From: Balaenoptera acutorostrata
Lineage: Eukaryota > Chordata > Mammalia > Artiodactyla > Balaenopteridae
Direction: 5' to 3'
Length of the DNA stretch: 64,000 bases
Assembly (NCBI RefSeq): GCF_949987535.1
Contig: NC_080068.1
Coordinates: 80,191,254 to 80,255,253 of the forward strand
Shown here: piece by piece, positions 10,021 to 22,491 of the stretch
Numbering within the stretch: position 1 is the stretch's first letter
Layout: every line of letters starts with the position of its first letter
The notes under the pieces: model-generated
What the model was told of the DNA's origin: nothing
The model's database searches: none
The model's input: the letters and a program-made list of their open reading frames with translations, nothing else
Made by a program: the position numbers and the translations under genes

Positions 10021-13000
10021 CTGTGAAAACAAAAGACATTTGTTGTATTTTGAAAAAAAGAAAGCCTACTGAACCAGAAATCTGATGTGCTTTAGGTTAA
10101 AGCAACAGATCTTTACAAGTGGTATTAAGTCATAAATCAGCTCTATAAACAAGGTCAGCTGGTTGTTCTTGGAATAATGTTTGCAATTAAAAAATCAGCA
10201 ATTAATCATGCTTTCAGGTGAAAGAAATGAGAACCGCCTTCGGGCCTGCAGTTACCTGGATTTCCATCTAAAACAGGAAGAAGAGTGTCTATCCTCTAAA
10301 CAGGAGTCTACCGTCCAGAGGAGCGGTCAGCTGTGGTTCTCTACCCAACCCCACACCAGCACACGCCCCGATCAGCTCTGCCCAGACCGCTCCTTTCCCT
10401 GCAAGTGCTTCACACCACACACACATTTCTCTTCCTTTAAACCATAGGCAGTGCTTTGAAACACAGTGGGGGGCAGTAGGTGTTTTCTCTTATACAAAAC
10501 AATTACCTCCCAGAAAGAGGTTGAAATAAAACGCTCCCGACACCCCGATTTTCACAAAAAGCTGGTACTCAGACAAAGATTTAAAAAGACTTCTTCTGTC
10601 CAGGAGGCTTGTGTGGTCGATACCTGTCAAATCCCACCTCCCCCTCTCCTTCTGGAATGTGACTGATGGGGAAGTGTGTTTCTAGGGAGCAGAAAAACGC
10701 CTGATTAAAGGGATGCTCAGCCGGGGCCACGCCTGGACTGACAATTACGGCCTTGCCCGGATCAGCAAAGGCAGAAGTGCATGGAGGCCACGAGGGAAAC
10801 ATTCACCTTAATTATGTGGTCTCAGCAAAGGGAGGAGGATACATTCGTGTGTTCTTCCTCAGCCCCGTGAGAAAGCACTGAATCAATCCAGATCAGTTTA
10901 CCTGAACTTGACTTAGGAGGGCAGCAATACTCTTTTCCTGATTTCTTGTCCTGTGTTCATTTCTCTCTTGCTGCTCTACCTCTCCCCTGAACAAACCTTC
11001 CTATACTCACCCTGCACAAGTCACCCCACTGCTGGAAAGCTATGGGGAGCAGTTTCGAAGTCTGCTCTCTGATTCAATGGTGTCCCTCCATTTCTGGACC
11101 TGTTCCAGTGTCCTGGCCAACCCGCCTACCGTGGGAGAGGCCGGACAGCGTCCCAGGGGAGGCACTGACAACGGGATACCCAGGAGGGCAGCAGCTGACA
11201 GGGCGGAGGGTGACCTGGAGCCTGAAGGGGGTCTCCAGCTCGCTGCTCAGTGTCCCCCTGGCCTTTCGTGTGGCCACGACTAGATGGGAGGCACAGCCAG
11301 AAGGCAGGATACTGGGCAATACAGGTTGTCCACCCAGGAGGGAGAGCCGGAGAAGAGAAAAGTTACAATTACCTGAGGGCAGCACAAATGGATGTGCTGG
11401 GACCACGCCTAGAGGGTGGGGCAGGTTCCGGAACTAAGGCCCCAGCATGACTTGCTAAGTGTCATCTGGTACACTGTTTCCTCCTGGCTCAATGGGGCCA
11501 ACTCTGACAGTGTTTCTCCACCTAACCAGAGGAGGCGAAGGCTGTGTTGGTCTGCAGTGGACAAAGCCAAGACAGACAGAAGCCATACAGTGTCCTACAG
11601 GGGACATGATATACAGAGACTAAGAAGAGCAAGGTTCTAGAACTTTCTGCCACTGAGTAGTAGCCTTGTAACTTGGGCAAACCACATCACCTCCGAAGTG
11701 GAAATAATATGTCCAAGTTCATACAGGGCTGTGTAAAGCTGAAATCCAACAAAGCTAGAGAATATGGTTCACAAACTGTAAAACACTGCCCAACTACAAA
11801 GTCTATTATTCTCACTCCTTGGAGGAAAAAATATTGCAAACCTGATTAGATTAACAGCTAATTTCAGAAAGTAAAGCAAAAGCCAGGAAAACAAAAATCC
11901 TTGCAAACCCAAAATACATCCAACCAATAAGCATTCTGTTCTTCTGGCCAGGATATGGATGTCACTTTTTTAAGAAAAACTGAAACATGATTTGTTTTTG
12001 CTCTGCCCTACACACCTCTGTTGGGCCTTGAGTGAGTCACACTGTAGACTAAATAAAAAAGTGCAGACAAAACAACTGACTTGGCAAATATCACCTTGGT
12101 GAGAGGTGAGGGGGAAGCAACGGGAAAAGTCTGGAGGAACTTCTAGGCGAGGCCTCCGTGAACCCAGCAGAGCCAGAGCCTGGCAGGCAGGGCACCTGGT
12201 CCACCACTGGACCTGGGCCAATACTCGGCTCTCCCAGTTCAAGGGAGGAGGGAAGGCTGGCCCTGGAGGAAGCCTGGAGAGACGCACAGATGTCACCTGG
12301 GAAACGCACTGTTGGAAACAGAGCTTCTTTGGGACCTTGGGAGGGCACTGAGAAGGCATCCGAACTGGGGGCCGTGACTGGGAAAGAAGTGAGGTGGAGA
12401 GACAAGGCTGGCGCAGTCTGGGTGTGGCCTGGGGCTGCAGCTGGCCTTCGGGGTTGCAGAGGGTGAGGGCGGGAGATGGGCAGGGACAGACAGGACGTGA
12501 GTGCAGCCTGGCCCTGCCTGGGAAGGAGGAAAGGCCGAATCTCGGCTCTTGCAGACCCTGGGCCAACTAGAGGAGTGGCAGCCGCAGGCCCCTGGGCGCC
12601 TGAAGGTGGCCGCGCAAACACAGGTCCCCGGGGGACAGCCCCGCCGAGGCCGTCGTGCTGACCTGGCCTTTTCCTCCCTCTGCAGAAGAGTAACTGCATC
12701 TGAGCTACGGGAGGCAGAGGCCCAGTCCTGCGCGTGGAACAATGAGGAATATTTACTGAAAGAAAACTGAGAGAAGAGAGGAGTTAGGAGGAAACGTCGT
12801 CCCCTCCTCCTCCTCCCATCCCCGGCCGGGGGCAGAGACCATGTGTGCTCCTTCCTCCCTTTCAACCTCCTACCCGAAATTTATTTTTTTCTTCATTTCA
12901 CATGATAGGAACATGATGTCACTTTTTCTGTTACTCACCACATGAGCAAACACAGCTACTGCCAATTCACAAAACTGCTTCCTTAGGGTCAGCGGGCCAA

Positions 13001-13319
13001 ATGGGCTCCAGCCCCAGGCCTCACATTTTCACTGTCCCCAAGGCGCAATCACGGCCTGTCAGCATCACCCTGCACCCAGCCAGCCGTCTCCTAGGAAGGC
13101 CTGGGGCTCCTGGGCAGAGGGCCTCAGGGATGGAGGGGCCTACTGCAGCACAGAGCCGGAGGGGGTTTAGGTCCTGGCACTCAGCTGTGTGACCACGGTC
13201 AACACCTGATCTCGCTGCGCTTCAGAGACTTTTCTCATTTCTTAAAGAGGATACAGGGCCAATTTTCCACGGCTGCTGTGAGGGTCACGTGAGATTGGGA
13301 TGCTACTGCGGTGCCTCAC

Positions 13320-13890
13320 AGTCAACGTCAAGAGATTTAGTGAGCATCTACTATGTGACAGGTCCTGTCCTAGGAGCTAGGGCGCAATGGCAAATGGCCC
13401 CAGTCCAGCCCACAGAGGGAGGGCTGCATCCTACTGGGGAGAAAGGCAATAAAAAGGCACCGCCACGTAACTAAGGACAGTGTGGGGGGTAAAAGCACAG
13501 GCCTAGAGTCACACTGTTCGGTGGCACACCAGCCGTGTTACTTTGGACAAGTGACTTAACCTCTCTGCATTTCAATATTCTCAGCTCCAAACAAGGATAG
13601 AACAACATCTCCCTGACCGTGCTGTGAGGACTAAAGAAAGGAGTTTAAGTAACTTCACCCAACATTCGGTCCAAGGGAAAGTTAAGTACTAGCTTTAAAT
13701 ACTAATGATAATTGTCATAATGATAAATGTGATAAGTACGCTGAGGGGAGTGTAGAGGGTGGCACAAGGCCTAGCAGAGGCACCTAACCCAGCCTGAAGG
13801 TGGGAGAAGAGGCTACATCAGGGACAGCTTCTCAGGGATGACATTTCGACTTAGACCTGAAGAGGAGAGGGACATTTATGAAATCTACCC
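13320..13890 (+). repeat. L2 LINE fragment split by a MIR
   Basis: L2-like sequence (gtgagcatctactatgtgac, then ctaggagctagggcgcaatg) runs to about 13480. It resumes after about 13695 with the downstream L2 segment (cagggatgacatttcgactt, then agacctgaagagg). A MIR occupies the gap, so the MIR may have inserted into the L2. Confidence 0.65.
13490..13680 (+). repeat. MIR SINE inside the L2 copy
   Basis: The segments 'gttactttggacaagtgac' and ttaacctctctgcatttcaa, followed by gtgctgtgaggactaaa, match the MIR core in plus orientation. Confidence 0.75.
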
Positions 13891-14794
13891 TGACGAAGTG
13901 CCGTGTGGCTGGACAGAAAAGCCTCGGTGCTGCCTGACCCGGCTCGCGCCGCACACGGCTGGGAGCTGTGCTGCCCCCTCCCGGCTGCAGGAACCCGGTG
14001 GGCCCAGAACACGGACTGGGGAGCCCCGGGGCAGCGGCAGCCAGAGTGGATGTTCTGGAAGCAGGACCACGTGCCCTAGAAGCGGCAGGGCTGGGAGCCC
14101 ACGGGGTTGCCCAGGAGCCCTGCTGCCAGCAGAGCCAGAGACGGAGGCCGCTGGAGGCGGAGCAGGCAGGAAAGGATGTCCCCACCTGGGGCCGCTGACA
14201 AGACAGAAGGCCTTCTGTCACCATGGCTACAGCCCGCCTCCACAAGTTCTCCACTGTGGCAACCGCAAATGTACCCAAGACACCGTTTCCACCTTAGCGT
14301 TTTTAAAACTGCTCGAGAGACGAGGCGCCTCCCCGTTCCCAGAATAAAATCACCCAGGGTGCACTCACAGACTGCTTTCTACAATTTTTCTAATAAACCC
14401 TGTTTGTAAACCGTAAAGACTAGGGAGTGGCTCCTGTAATTAAACGCAGCCTCAGCTCTGACAGCTGCGTTTCCAGGATGTTCCTTGGGTTGACTGCAAA
14501 CCCTCCTATCGACATCTGAGTTACTGAACTGAACCGGGCTCAGAACTGGAGCCTCCACGCCAGCCAAGCCCCCATGCTGAGCAGAGGTAACAAGCCACCC
14601 GGCGCAGACGGAGGTTTTTTTATAGACCTGAGAAGACATTTGTGATGACTCCAGGCCTTTGTTAATTGAAAGTCTCAGCAGCAAATTCTGATTGCTAAAC
14701 CTCAAGGCAGAGCACTAAATAACTCGGACAGTCTCTTCAGATTTTTCAAGTGAGTGAAACTTCCATTTTCATGTCCAATCGACTGCAGGCTTAC

Positions 14795-14953
14795 CGAGGT
14801 CGATGAGAATGGCGTGCTGCTGGGAGGTGAGCTGCTTTAAGAGTTCTTTGTATGGCGTGTCCTTTGGCTGCTGTTTACTGGGAAACGGGTGTTTTAGGTG
14901 GTATTGCTCTGCTAGGAATTTCCAGATTTCGCCCCGGTGATGTCGCGGCACAC
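14795..14953 (-). CDS. TBC1D1: TBC1D1 exon F: start of the TBC (RabGAP) domain
   Basis: This 159-nt exon runs from acceptor TTTTGAAG to donor CTCG/GTAAGC, phase 1 at both ends. It opens the TBC domain with (G)[16 protein letters not shown] (TBC motif A region), then [20 protein letters not shown], and ends ILIDLG. That last stretch is the first part of the IxxDxxR catalytic motif, and the intron splits the codon just before the arginine finger. The acceptor has A at -3 and an interrupted pyrimidine tract, so it is moderate in strength. Recalled human differences are Phe to Tyr, Gln to Pro and Val to Thr in the YHLKHPFP...KDTPYKE segment. Confidence 0.97.
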
Positions 14954-15335
14954 CTTCAAAAGCGGGGGTGGAAAAGAGAGAGAGGGGCTTCATGTACGGA
15001 ATTCAACTTAACAATAAAAACAAGTTGTGCTTCATTCCACTGATCCAACTTCTAGTTCCACTGTGAATTAACTGCATAGGAATGGAAATAAAGCAACCAG
15101 AATTCTGTCGTATTTGCTCCCTTCCTTCCTTCCTCCACACTCCCCGCCATTCTTCCCTCACCTCCCTGACCCCCTCCCACCTTTCGTAGTACATATCTAC
15201 GTATTATGTGCAGACTGTGCTAGACTCTGCGATAAACTGATGAATGACATGAACCCCTATAACTGGTGCCAATTAATAAGGTCCTTGGGAAATAACTGCA
15301 AGCATGTAAAATGACACAGCAAAATGTGATCTCAG

Positions 15336-15590
15336 GGGCTTCCTTGGTGGCCCAGTGGTTAAGAATCCACCTTCCAATGCAGGGGACGTGGGTTCAATTC
15401 CTGGTCGGGGAACTAAGATCCCACGGGCCGTGGGGCAACTAGGCCCACGTGCCGCAACTACAGAGCCCGTGCGCTGCAGCAGAGGATCTCACATGCCGCA
15501 ACGAAGATCCCGCGTGCCACAACTAAGACCTGACGCAGCCAAAAATAAAAAATAAATAAGTAAAAAAATTTTTTTTAAAGTTTAAGAAAA
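15336..15590 (+). mobile_element. CHR-family SINE, older or shorter subtype
   Basis: The head ggggcttccttggtggccca is followed by the B box gggttcaattcctgg and a shorter body (gatcccacgggccgtggggc; gcaacgaagatcccgcgtgc), then an A/T-rich tail. A diverged duplication (aaatgtgatctcag near 15322 and aaagtgaactcag at 15592-15604) suggests it is older than the other copies. Confidence 0.88.
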
Positions 15591-16489
15591 CAAAGTGAAC
15601 TCAGAGAAGGGATAGACGCAAAGAGGTGAGTTTGGACGAAGGAGATCAAGGTTTCCTGGACTCCTTCACTTGTGCCAAGACTCAAGAGTGGGAGAAAGAA
15701 GAGAGACGCCAAGTCCGAAGAAGGGAACCAAGAGCGTTTCCGCAGACCTCCCTGGGCACACGGCACGTGCAGGAGGGAGCAGGTGGCAGTCAGGCTGGAA
15801 GGGCTTTACTAGAGGCAAAACTGAGGGCAGGAAACGTGCACTTTATTTGGTAGCTGAAGGGAACCACTGAATGTTTTTGAGCTGGGGAAGGAGTAGCCGA
15901 ATCAAAGCTGAGATTCTGGAATACTGATTGGACGTCTTTCTGCAAGCGTGAGCTGGAGGAAGGGGCCAGAGGCTGCACAGGGGACGGTCTGCATGAACAT
16001 GCCCTGGTGAGCATTCAACATGGACCTACAAACAAGAAAAATGATCTAAGAGCCTCTACCTAATGTTTCAGACGTGATTAACTTAAATACTCAAAGTAAT
16101 TTTAAAATGTCGTCTAAAACTAAGAAAAGTCCTCTTAAAGTCAATGATGTTACTCAGGTCAAACCTCATTAGAAAAAGTGACTGTTTTGGATCAAAATTC
16201 TTGGGTTCATGATTCCGCTGTTTCAAGGCCCGAACGTGGAAATGGGGGGACAAAGAAAACGGCAGGATAAGACACCAAACCCCCCTCACCTCTGAGGAGT
16301 GCTCTTCAGAGAAAAGGGGCCTCGTAATCAGGGATTAATCTTCCTTTCCATCCAGAAAAAAAACGTGAGCGCTTTGTACCCTTCCCCGCCACTCGGCGAG
16401 CCCACCCAGGAAGGTCGTTTGCCAGTGTCCCCGGCCGTCTCTGAGAGCAGACCCTACTCCGGGAAAGAGCAGCAGCAGCTAACGCTCCC

Positions 16490-16640
16490 CGCGAGGTGAC
16501 CCGGCGCCAGCACCGCTCTAAACACGTTACATCATCCCCACAACCTGCGGAGGGAAATGCGACGAGACTCCACGTGGTGCAGATGGGGAAACAGAGGCCC
16601 CTTGCTGAGGAGCGGTGCCCCAGCCAGCTGCTGGCAACCC
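16490..16640 (-). repeat. MIR SINE fragment
   Basis: The plus strand shows 'gctctaaacacgttacatca', then gcagatggggaaacagaggc and ccttgctgagg, the reverse complement of the MIR core. Divergence is high. Confidence 0.6.
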
Positions 16641-16967
16641 AGGGAAAGTGACTGCCATTTTCTCTCAGAGCTCTCACTGTCACACAGGCTGCTACTCAGA
16701 TGGGTACTGGGGAAAATATCTTATGTTCCTACCTGGCAATTAACAATAAAATCATCATTTGTGGATCTGAACCAGAAAGTCAATTTCGTTTATTACAGAT
16801 TCACAGGAGCTGTTTAGAAAGCATCACTCAGCCATCTCTTGGAAATACTAACAGTATAGTCAGTAATTTGGTTTTACACTATGGGAGAAACACAGGGCCA
16901 CACTTAACTGTGACCACATCCTACACCTTCTCTGAATGTTTAACTCGGAGTCAACTGGATGACCTTG

Positions 16968-17374
16968 TGTAGTGGGTTGAGTGGTGACCTCCAAAGAGGT
17001 ATGTCCACGTCCTGATCACCTGAAGCTGTGACTGTTACCTTATTTGGGAAAACGGGCTTTGCAGAGATAATTAAGTTAGGTAAAGACCTTGAAATGAGGC
17101 CGTAACCCAGAATGACAATGTCTTTAGAAAAGAGTCACACAGAGGAGAAGACAAGACGAGGAGGCGATGTGCCCACAGAGACAGAGGCGGCGACTGAAGT
17201 GCCGCAGCCGCGGTCAAGGAGTGCCGACAGCCACCAGAAGCTGGGAGGGGCCGAGGGCAACCCTGTGCACACCCTGACTTCAGACTTCTGGCCTCCAGAA
17301 CTAAGAAAACTTTCTGTTGTTTTAGCCACCAATTTTGTTAGCATGTGTTATGGCAGCAACAGGAAACTAATCCA
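16968..17374 (+). repeat. MLT1-like LTR (ERVL-MaLR), solo and degenerate
   Basis: It begins tgtagtgggttgagtgg and ends gaaactaatcca, giving the TG...CA ends of an LTR. Internal landmarks are ttatttgggaaaacgggctt, agattaatt-like tracts, gccaccagaagctggg, cttctggcctccagaactaa and tctgttgttttagccacc. These follow the order seen in MaLR LTRs. No viral coding sequence is present. Confidence 0.7.
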
Positions 17375-17889
17375 CCCTGATATCTGCCTTTTCATACTGT
17401 TCTGTCTCTTTTCTCCCTACTATTCCTGCTCAGAGATGCATCTGGAGGGGTGGGGGCGTGTACAGACACATACACACCTCATACTTCACACCGTATCAGA
17501 AACAAATGTGGGCTGAAAAACAGTCAGCATGTTAAGTGATTAATAGTGGGGCTTTTCACAAAATATTTTTGTCAAACTGGGAAATTTCCCAAGTTATGAG
17601 ATGACCAATTTCCCCTTATTACTAAATCATTCCCATTATCTTATCAAACCTTTATTTTTGGGAGGAAAAAAATACTGGCCGTCCCTGGACAGTACCACAT
17701 ATTCTGGTGTTTAAGAGAAAGCTTAGATTTTACGATTTAAAAACAAAGGGTCATGCAAATCGGTGCCAATGTGTTTGCTAAGAATGACCTGGAACTGCCT
17801 TCCGCACGCTCGGTTTTGCCTCCAATCCTAACCCCAGAAAGAAACCTGGCAGTGGATTGGGCCTGCAGGCAGGAAGCCACCCTCCCCCC

Positions 17890-18560
17890 AGATGTAAATA
17901 CTTTAAAATTTTTACTCACTATATGCTCACTATGTAAACATGAGAAAAACAAACAAACCTTCTGAAAATACAGAAGGTGTAAAGAAGAAAGTGAAAAACC
18001 ACTCATAACTAGAGGGAACATATAATTCACCACCCAAAGCGGGAAGCTTTTGAAAGCGAAGGGGAGGAAGGCTATTAATGACTGGACAGCTTGTAAAGCA
18101 GGGCTATGCCGGGTAACCCGGAGGTATGGCCATCCTGTCTACAACTCAGGTATCTGCAAACACGTCAAGGATGTCTTTCTACATACACACGTATGGAGAT
18201 ACACAGCTGTACATGAGGCCACGCTGTCCTTTCTCATTTAACGACTGACCTCAGACACCTTTTACTGCAGTCAATATAAATCTACTGCGTTATTTTCAAG
18301 GAATATGACATGGGTGTGGTCACGCGGTTGGGGTTTTTCGGGTTCTGCTTTGTTTTTTGGCCATTAAACACTGCCACAATCCGCACTCTTCCCACTGCAG
18401 TACATTTTTGACTGATTCATTTCTAGAATGGGTTTCTATACGTGGCAGTGCTGGGTCAAAGGTGAGCAGAGTTTGCTTCTGGCCCAAATTGCCAACTGCT
18501 CAGGTAGCCTCTTTGCAATCCCACTCCTAGAAAAGTACGCTCCAGATTATCAAGTTCTAC
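17890..18560 (-). repeat. Probable ancient LINE fragment
   Basis: Phrases such as gggtttctatacgtggcagt, then gctgggtcaaaggtgagcag and gcccaaattgccaactgctc, resemble widespread old LINE-type repeats. Exact family and ends cannot be set by eye. Confidence 0.4.
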
Positions 18561-19197
18561 ACCTTGATACCTTTAGAGAAATCGTTTAAAGCCAAAGTAA
18601 ACTCTGAATTATTTAAAATTCCCTAGAATTATTCCTCCTTCTCCCAAGTTGACACCCTAAAATCCTGCCACCTTGATCGAACTTTAACTTGGGATGTTTA
18701 TAAATCTCTTTATTTCCGTCACTTAGGGGTCTCATTAAGAGGAGAGGCCTTCTTTCCCACACAGCATCTTTTATTTCAAGGGCTGCAAAGTAACTGGAGA
18801 GCTGGAATCCAAACCCGAGCCTACCTGCCTGAAGTCCGGGCCGGACACTATGTTACCTCCCGAGAGCACCCAGACAGAAGGCACACGATTCACTGTCAGT
18901 TTACTATTTCACTCAGCGTATCATCACATCATTACCCAGTTTGTAGGCAACTAAGCCCTTAGGTGTTCTTTTGTCTTCTTCCTGTTTCCTTAGTTAATTT
19001 AATTAAGAGGAATCATGAAAGGTAATGAAACTCACATCAATGAACTAAGACATCTGGAAACAGATTAGGTAAAGACACGATAAATAGAAGAGAGATGGCC
19101 ACTGAAATTGGACTTAAAATTTTTTTTTTATTCCATACTTCTCCCCAGTCATCAGTGAGGGGTGAGGCCGGCTGGACTGAATCCCAGTTAAGCTTAC

Positions 19198-19359
19198 CTT
19201 GCCCAACAGCCGAGTGCGTTTTTTCCATGTCAAACTTAATTTTTGATCTTCCTGGAGTGGTAAGCATCTTTTCCCACACTGTAGTTACTTCTTTAAGACA
19301 AGGAGTGATTTCTTCATAATCGAGCTTTAGGCGCTTGTTCAGCAAATCATTCTCAGAGG
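19198..19359 (-). CDS. TBC1D1: TBC1D1 exon E: helical segment leading into the TBC domain
   Basis: This 162-nt exon runs from acceptor TGTCCTAG to donor CAAG/GTAAGC, phase 1 at both ends. It encodes (A)SENDLLNKRLKLDYEEI, TPCLKEVTTVWEKMLTTPGR and SKIKFDMEKTHSAVGQ, with the last G shared with exon F. It continues the helix begun in exon D and supplies the lead-in to the catalytic domain. Compared with recalled human sequence it has Thr for Ser in MLTTPG and Thr for Met in EKTHSAV. No start or stop codon is expected in this internal exon. Confidence 0.96.
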
Positions 19360-19649
19360 CTAGGACAGACAATTTAAGAGCACGTTAGTGAACGCCACGG
19401 CGCCGCGTCTCCTATTTCACAGCACGGCTGCCGGCTCGTCACCACTGCTGAGACGTCAAGCAGCTACAAGCCAGCTTAACAGGTCCAAGGTAAAGACACG
19501 GCTCCTGCCCTACCACAGCTCCCTTATCTTGGAAGAAGCTAAACACCTAGGAGGCATCCTTGATTCCTCTTAGTCCTTCACCCCCAATGGATTCTGCTGG
19601 CTCTACTGCTAAAATACACCCCACACCGATCCAATTCTATCTATCTCCA

Positions 19650-19760
19650 CAGCTGCCCTATTAACCAGAGACATCTCAAGGGCAGGGAACTACGTGTTAG
19701 AATTCCCAGCGCCTGGCACGATGAGCTCTCAACAAAACTTCATCTAAACTAGGAGAGGCT
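19650..19760 (-). repeat. L2 LINE 3' remnant
   Basis: Plus-strand 'agggcagggaactacgtgtt', then 'cccagcgcctggcacgatga' and 'gctctcaacaaaacttcat' is the reverse complement of the L2 3' end pattern. Confidence 0.55.
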
Positions 19761-20265
19761 CTCCGAGGATATTTCCTTCTTATTTAGAGCCAAACCTCCT
19801 TTAAGTAGCTTCTACCCTTCGTCACATCTCTGCTGCCTGGGGCCGAACAGAATAAATCTACCCTTTTCATGTGGCATCTCCTCAAATATATGAAGATAGC
19901 TATTATTTCCTACCAACCTTATTCAGCTTACAGCTGCATTAAGAGGAATTATACCTAAATTACCAAACTGGGGGTGGGGGGCGGCGAGGGCAGGGGATCT
20001 AAGAAGAATTAAAACTGACAACCTCACTCCCACCGAAAACCACTAAATCCTATTCAGACAAGGTGGTAACGTTGTCAGTCCCCATATCCACTCCACAGCA
20101 TATCTCCGATCTAGACTGTGAGTTTATTGGGAAAGCAGGTAGGATGCATTGCTAAGCATAAGCCAACATACAGGCTTCTGCAGAGCTGATAAACTTGTCT
20201 TCTTTATGATAATAATAAACACTTACTGTATGCCTTAAGTACTTTATATTTAGTAACATTTAATC

Positions 20266-20640
20266 TTTTTTTTTCTCTTTTCCTTTCTTTCTTTTCTTTT
20301 TTATTGGGGTATAGTCGCTTTACAATGTTGTGTTAGTTTCTGCCGTACAACAAAGTGAATCAGCTACCTGTATACATATATATACCCTCCCTCTTAGACC
20401 TCCCTCCCACCTCACCCCCCATCCCGCCCACCTAGGTCATCACAGAGCACCGAGCTGAGCTCCCTGTGTTATACAGCAGGTTCCCACTAGCTATTTTACA
20501 CATGGTAGTGTATATATGTCAATCCTAATCTCCCAATTCGTCCCAACTCCCTCCCCACCACCCCCCCCGGTGTCCACGTGTCCGTTTTCTACGTCTGCGT
20601 CTCTAGTCCTGCCCTGCAAATAGGTTCATCTGTAGCATTT
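20266..20640 (-). mobile_element. 5'-truncated L1 3' end, gene-sense orientation
   Basis: On the plus strand it starts with a T-rich tract (the L1 poly-A tail on minus). It continues attggggtatagtcgcttta, caatgttgtgttagtttctg, then cagagcaccgagctgagctc, cctgtgttatacagcaggtt and ctacgtctgcgtctctagtc. This is the antisense of a common cetartiodactyl L1 3' region. The same family appears at 26277-26580. Confidence 0.85.
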
Positions 20641-21110
20641 TTCTAATCTTCAGGACACTGTGAGGCAGGTTTCTCTGGATGAGAAGACTGAGCCCCTCCC
20701 CCAAGGCCCAAGCAGGAGGCGGAGTGGGACTGGGCCCCTTGCCTTTCTCCACCACACTGCAGAACTTGCTGTGATTACTTACACATTTTCTGAGACTAGG
20801 CAGGTATCAATTAGGGGCCTTAAATGTTTGATAGAATCCAGTGGAGCTATCTGGACCTAGACTTTTCTTTGTGTGAAAGAGTCTCAATACAAATTTTATC
20901 TCTTTAACAGATATAGGGCCATTCAGACTTCTTTTTCTTATTTCACTTTTGATAAATTGCACCTTCCAATAAGTTTGTCCATTTCATCTAAGTTGTTAAG
21001 TTTATTGGCGAAGAGTTGTTCTTAGTCCCAGAGACACTAAGTCAGTGCACACCTCGCACAATCTGCTCTCCCCCCATCCCACAAATACACACTCCCCCGC
21101 CCCAACTTTT

Positions 21111-21411
21111 TTTTTTTAAATTTATTTATTTATTTATATTTATTTTTGGCTGTGTTGGGTCTTCGTTTCTGTGCGAGGGCTTTCTCCAGTTGTGGAGAGC
21201 GGGGGCCACTCTTCATCGCGGTGCGCGGGCCTCTCACCATCAGGGCCCCTCTCTTTGCGGAGCACAGGCTCCAGACGCGCAGGCTCAGCAGTTGTGGCTC
21301 ACGGGCTTAGTCGCTCCGCGGCATGTGGGATCTTCCCAGACCAGGGCTCGAACCCGTGTCCCCTGCATTGGCAGGCAGACTCTAAACCACTGCGCCACCA
21401 GGGAAGCCCCT
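21111..21411 (-). mobile_element. CHR-type SINE, gene-sense orientation
   Basis: The plus strand shows the tail (tttatttatttatttttggctg) first and the reverse-complemented tRNA-like head (ccactgcgccaccagggaag) last. The flanking duplication gccccaacttt at 21099 and 21412 is exact. Confidence 0.96.
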
Positions 21412-21864
21412 GCCCCAACTTTTATTCTGGAGGAGACTGAGACTGAACAGGTCCATTACTTTGTCCAGGGCCGCAGAAGTAGGATGTGCTCGGTGCAGGA
21501 TTTTTGCACCCTGGATTATTTTTTAAATAGGAATTACAGCTATTTCATTGAGTTGCTCCTGTGAGGATTAAGTGAGATGAAATATACTAACCATCTACAA
21601 GATGTCTGCTAATTAGCAAGTGCTCCACAAATTACCAAAAATATAAAAACAAAAAAATCGAAATAATGTTGCTTTACAAACCAAGTGCTGATATAACATG
21701 AAATATTTTCTTTCTCCCCATTAGAAATTGAGCGAATGATAATAACTCAAAGAATCTGGCGAATGCTAACCTGACAGTAAGATCTTAGTCATCTTATGCA
21801 TGCTTTCTGTACTTAACTGACCCAGTTACCGCCTTTAAGAGTGACAAACGTGTCAAAAGATGGC

Positions 21865-21990
21865 GCTGGAAAGGGCTGCAGAGATCCCTCATCCAGCCTC
21901 CCACTTCATGGACACAAAAACTGAAGTTCAAAGTGAGCAAGGGACTTGCCCAAGGTGATTTACTAGCTGTTGGGTGGCCAGGAGACTCTA
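21865..21990 (-). repeat. MIR-like fragment
   Basis: Plus-strand 'gacacaaaaactgaagttca', then 'gggacttgcccaaggtgatt' and 'tactagctgttgggtggcc' matches an inverted MIR core. Confidence 0.6.
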
Positions 21991-22491
21991 GGCCTACTGC
22001 TGCCTCCTTCTCATCTTCTGTGATTTTCCATCTTCTGTCTATATTCTTTTCCTTCTTACTTTGAAGAACACATTTTCAAGGTCCTGCTAAATAATTCCCT
22101 GTGTGTATGTGGAGTTCAAATTTTTTAAAAATGTCAACCCTCAATTTCTCTCAGCTTCTCATCTACACATAGTAGACGCCATGAGAGCTGAGCTATAAGC
22201 TGAGCGCATAAGGTTCAGGGCCAGCCCTGCCGAACAGCGACTGCAAGCAGTGCAAGGCTCTTGGGGCCAAATGTACATTTCTCTGGCAGTGAGTTCTGCT
22301 GTGAGCACGTCCGGATACTAAAGAGCCCAGAAAGCAACAAGAGGACCCTACTCTGAAGTCAACAGAACAGAAATATCTGGCCAGAAAATGCAGCTGAAAA
22401 GGCTTATTAAGCTATGTATTTTGCTGTTGGCCCAAGCAACAGCCTGCCGTTTCAGTACCCTGACAACACTGCTCCCTAAAACCAGTGGCCT

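Larger units (their letters stand above)
10021..14794 (-). other. TBC1D1: Intron between exons F and G
   Basis: This is a 4.8-kb intron. A GC-rich stretch from about 11040 to 12860 holds several overlapping open frames on both strands with no recognisable domain. An L2 copy interrupted by a MIR lies at 13320-13890. The rest (10040-11040, 13890-14780) shows no assignable feature. Confidence 0.9.
14954..19197 (-). other. TBC1D1: Intron between exons E and F
   Basis: This 4.2-kb intron contains a CHR-family SINE at 15336-15590, probable L2 pieces at 15200-15300 and 15780-15960, a MIR at 16490-16640, an MLT1-type LTR at 16968-17374 and a probable old LINE piece at 17890-18560. Remaining sequence is unassigned. 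Confidence 0.9.

Noticed and set aside
12091..12865. Overlapping 190-202 codon minus-strand open frames, with shorter frames on plus
   Set aside because: Several frames on both strands stay open over the same GC-rich stretch, the translations are Ser/Pro/Arg-rich low-complexity text, and none resembles a known protein.
21016..21564. 182-codon frame, and similar frames at 22348-22824 and 63287-63595 with SGGHSSS...SRPLLLRSTG text
   Set aside because: These are SINE sequence read through in one frame; the repeated peptide reflects the shared SINE body.
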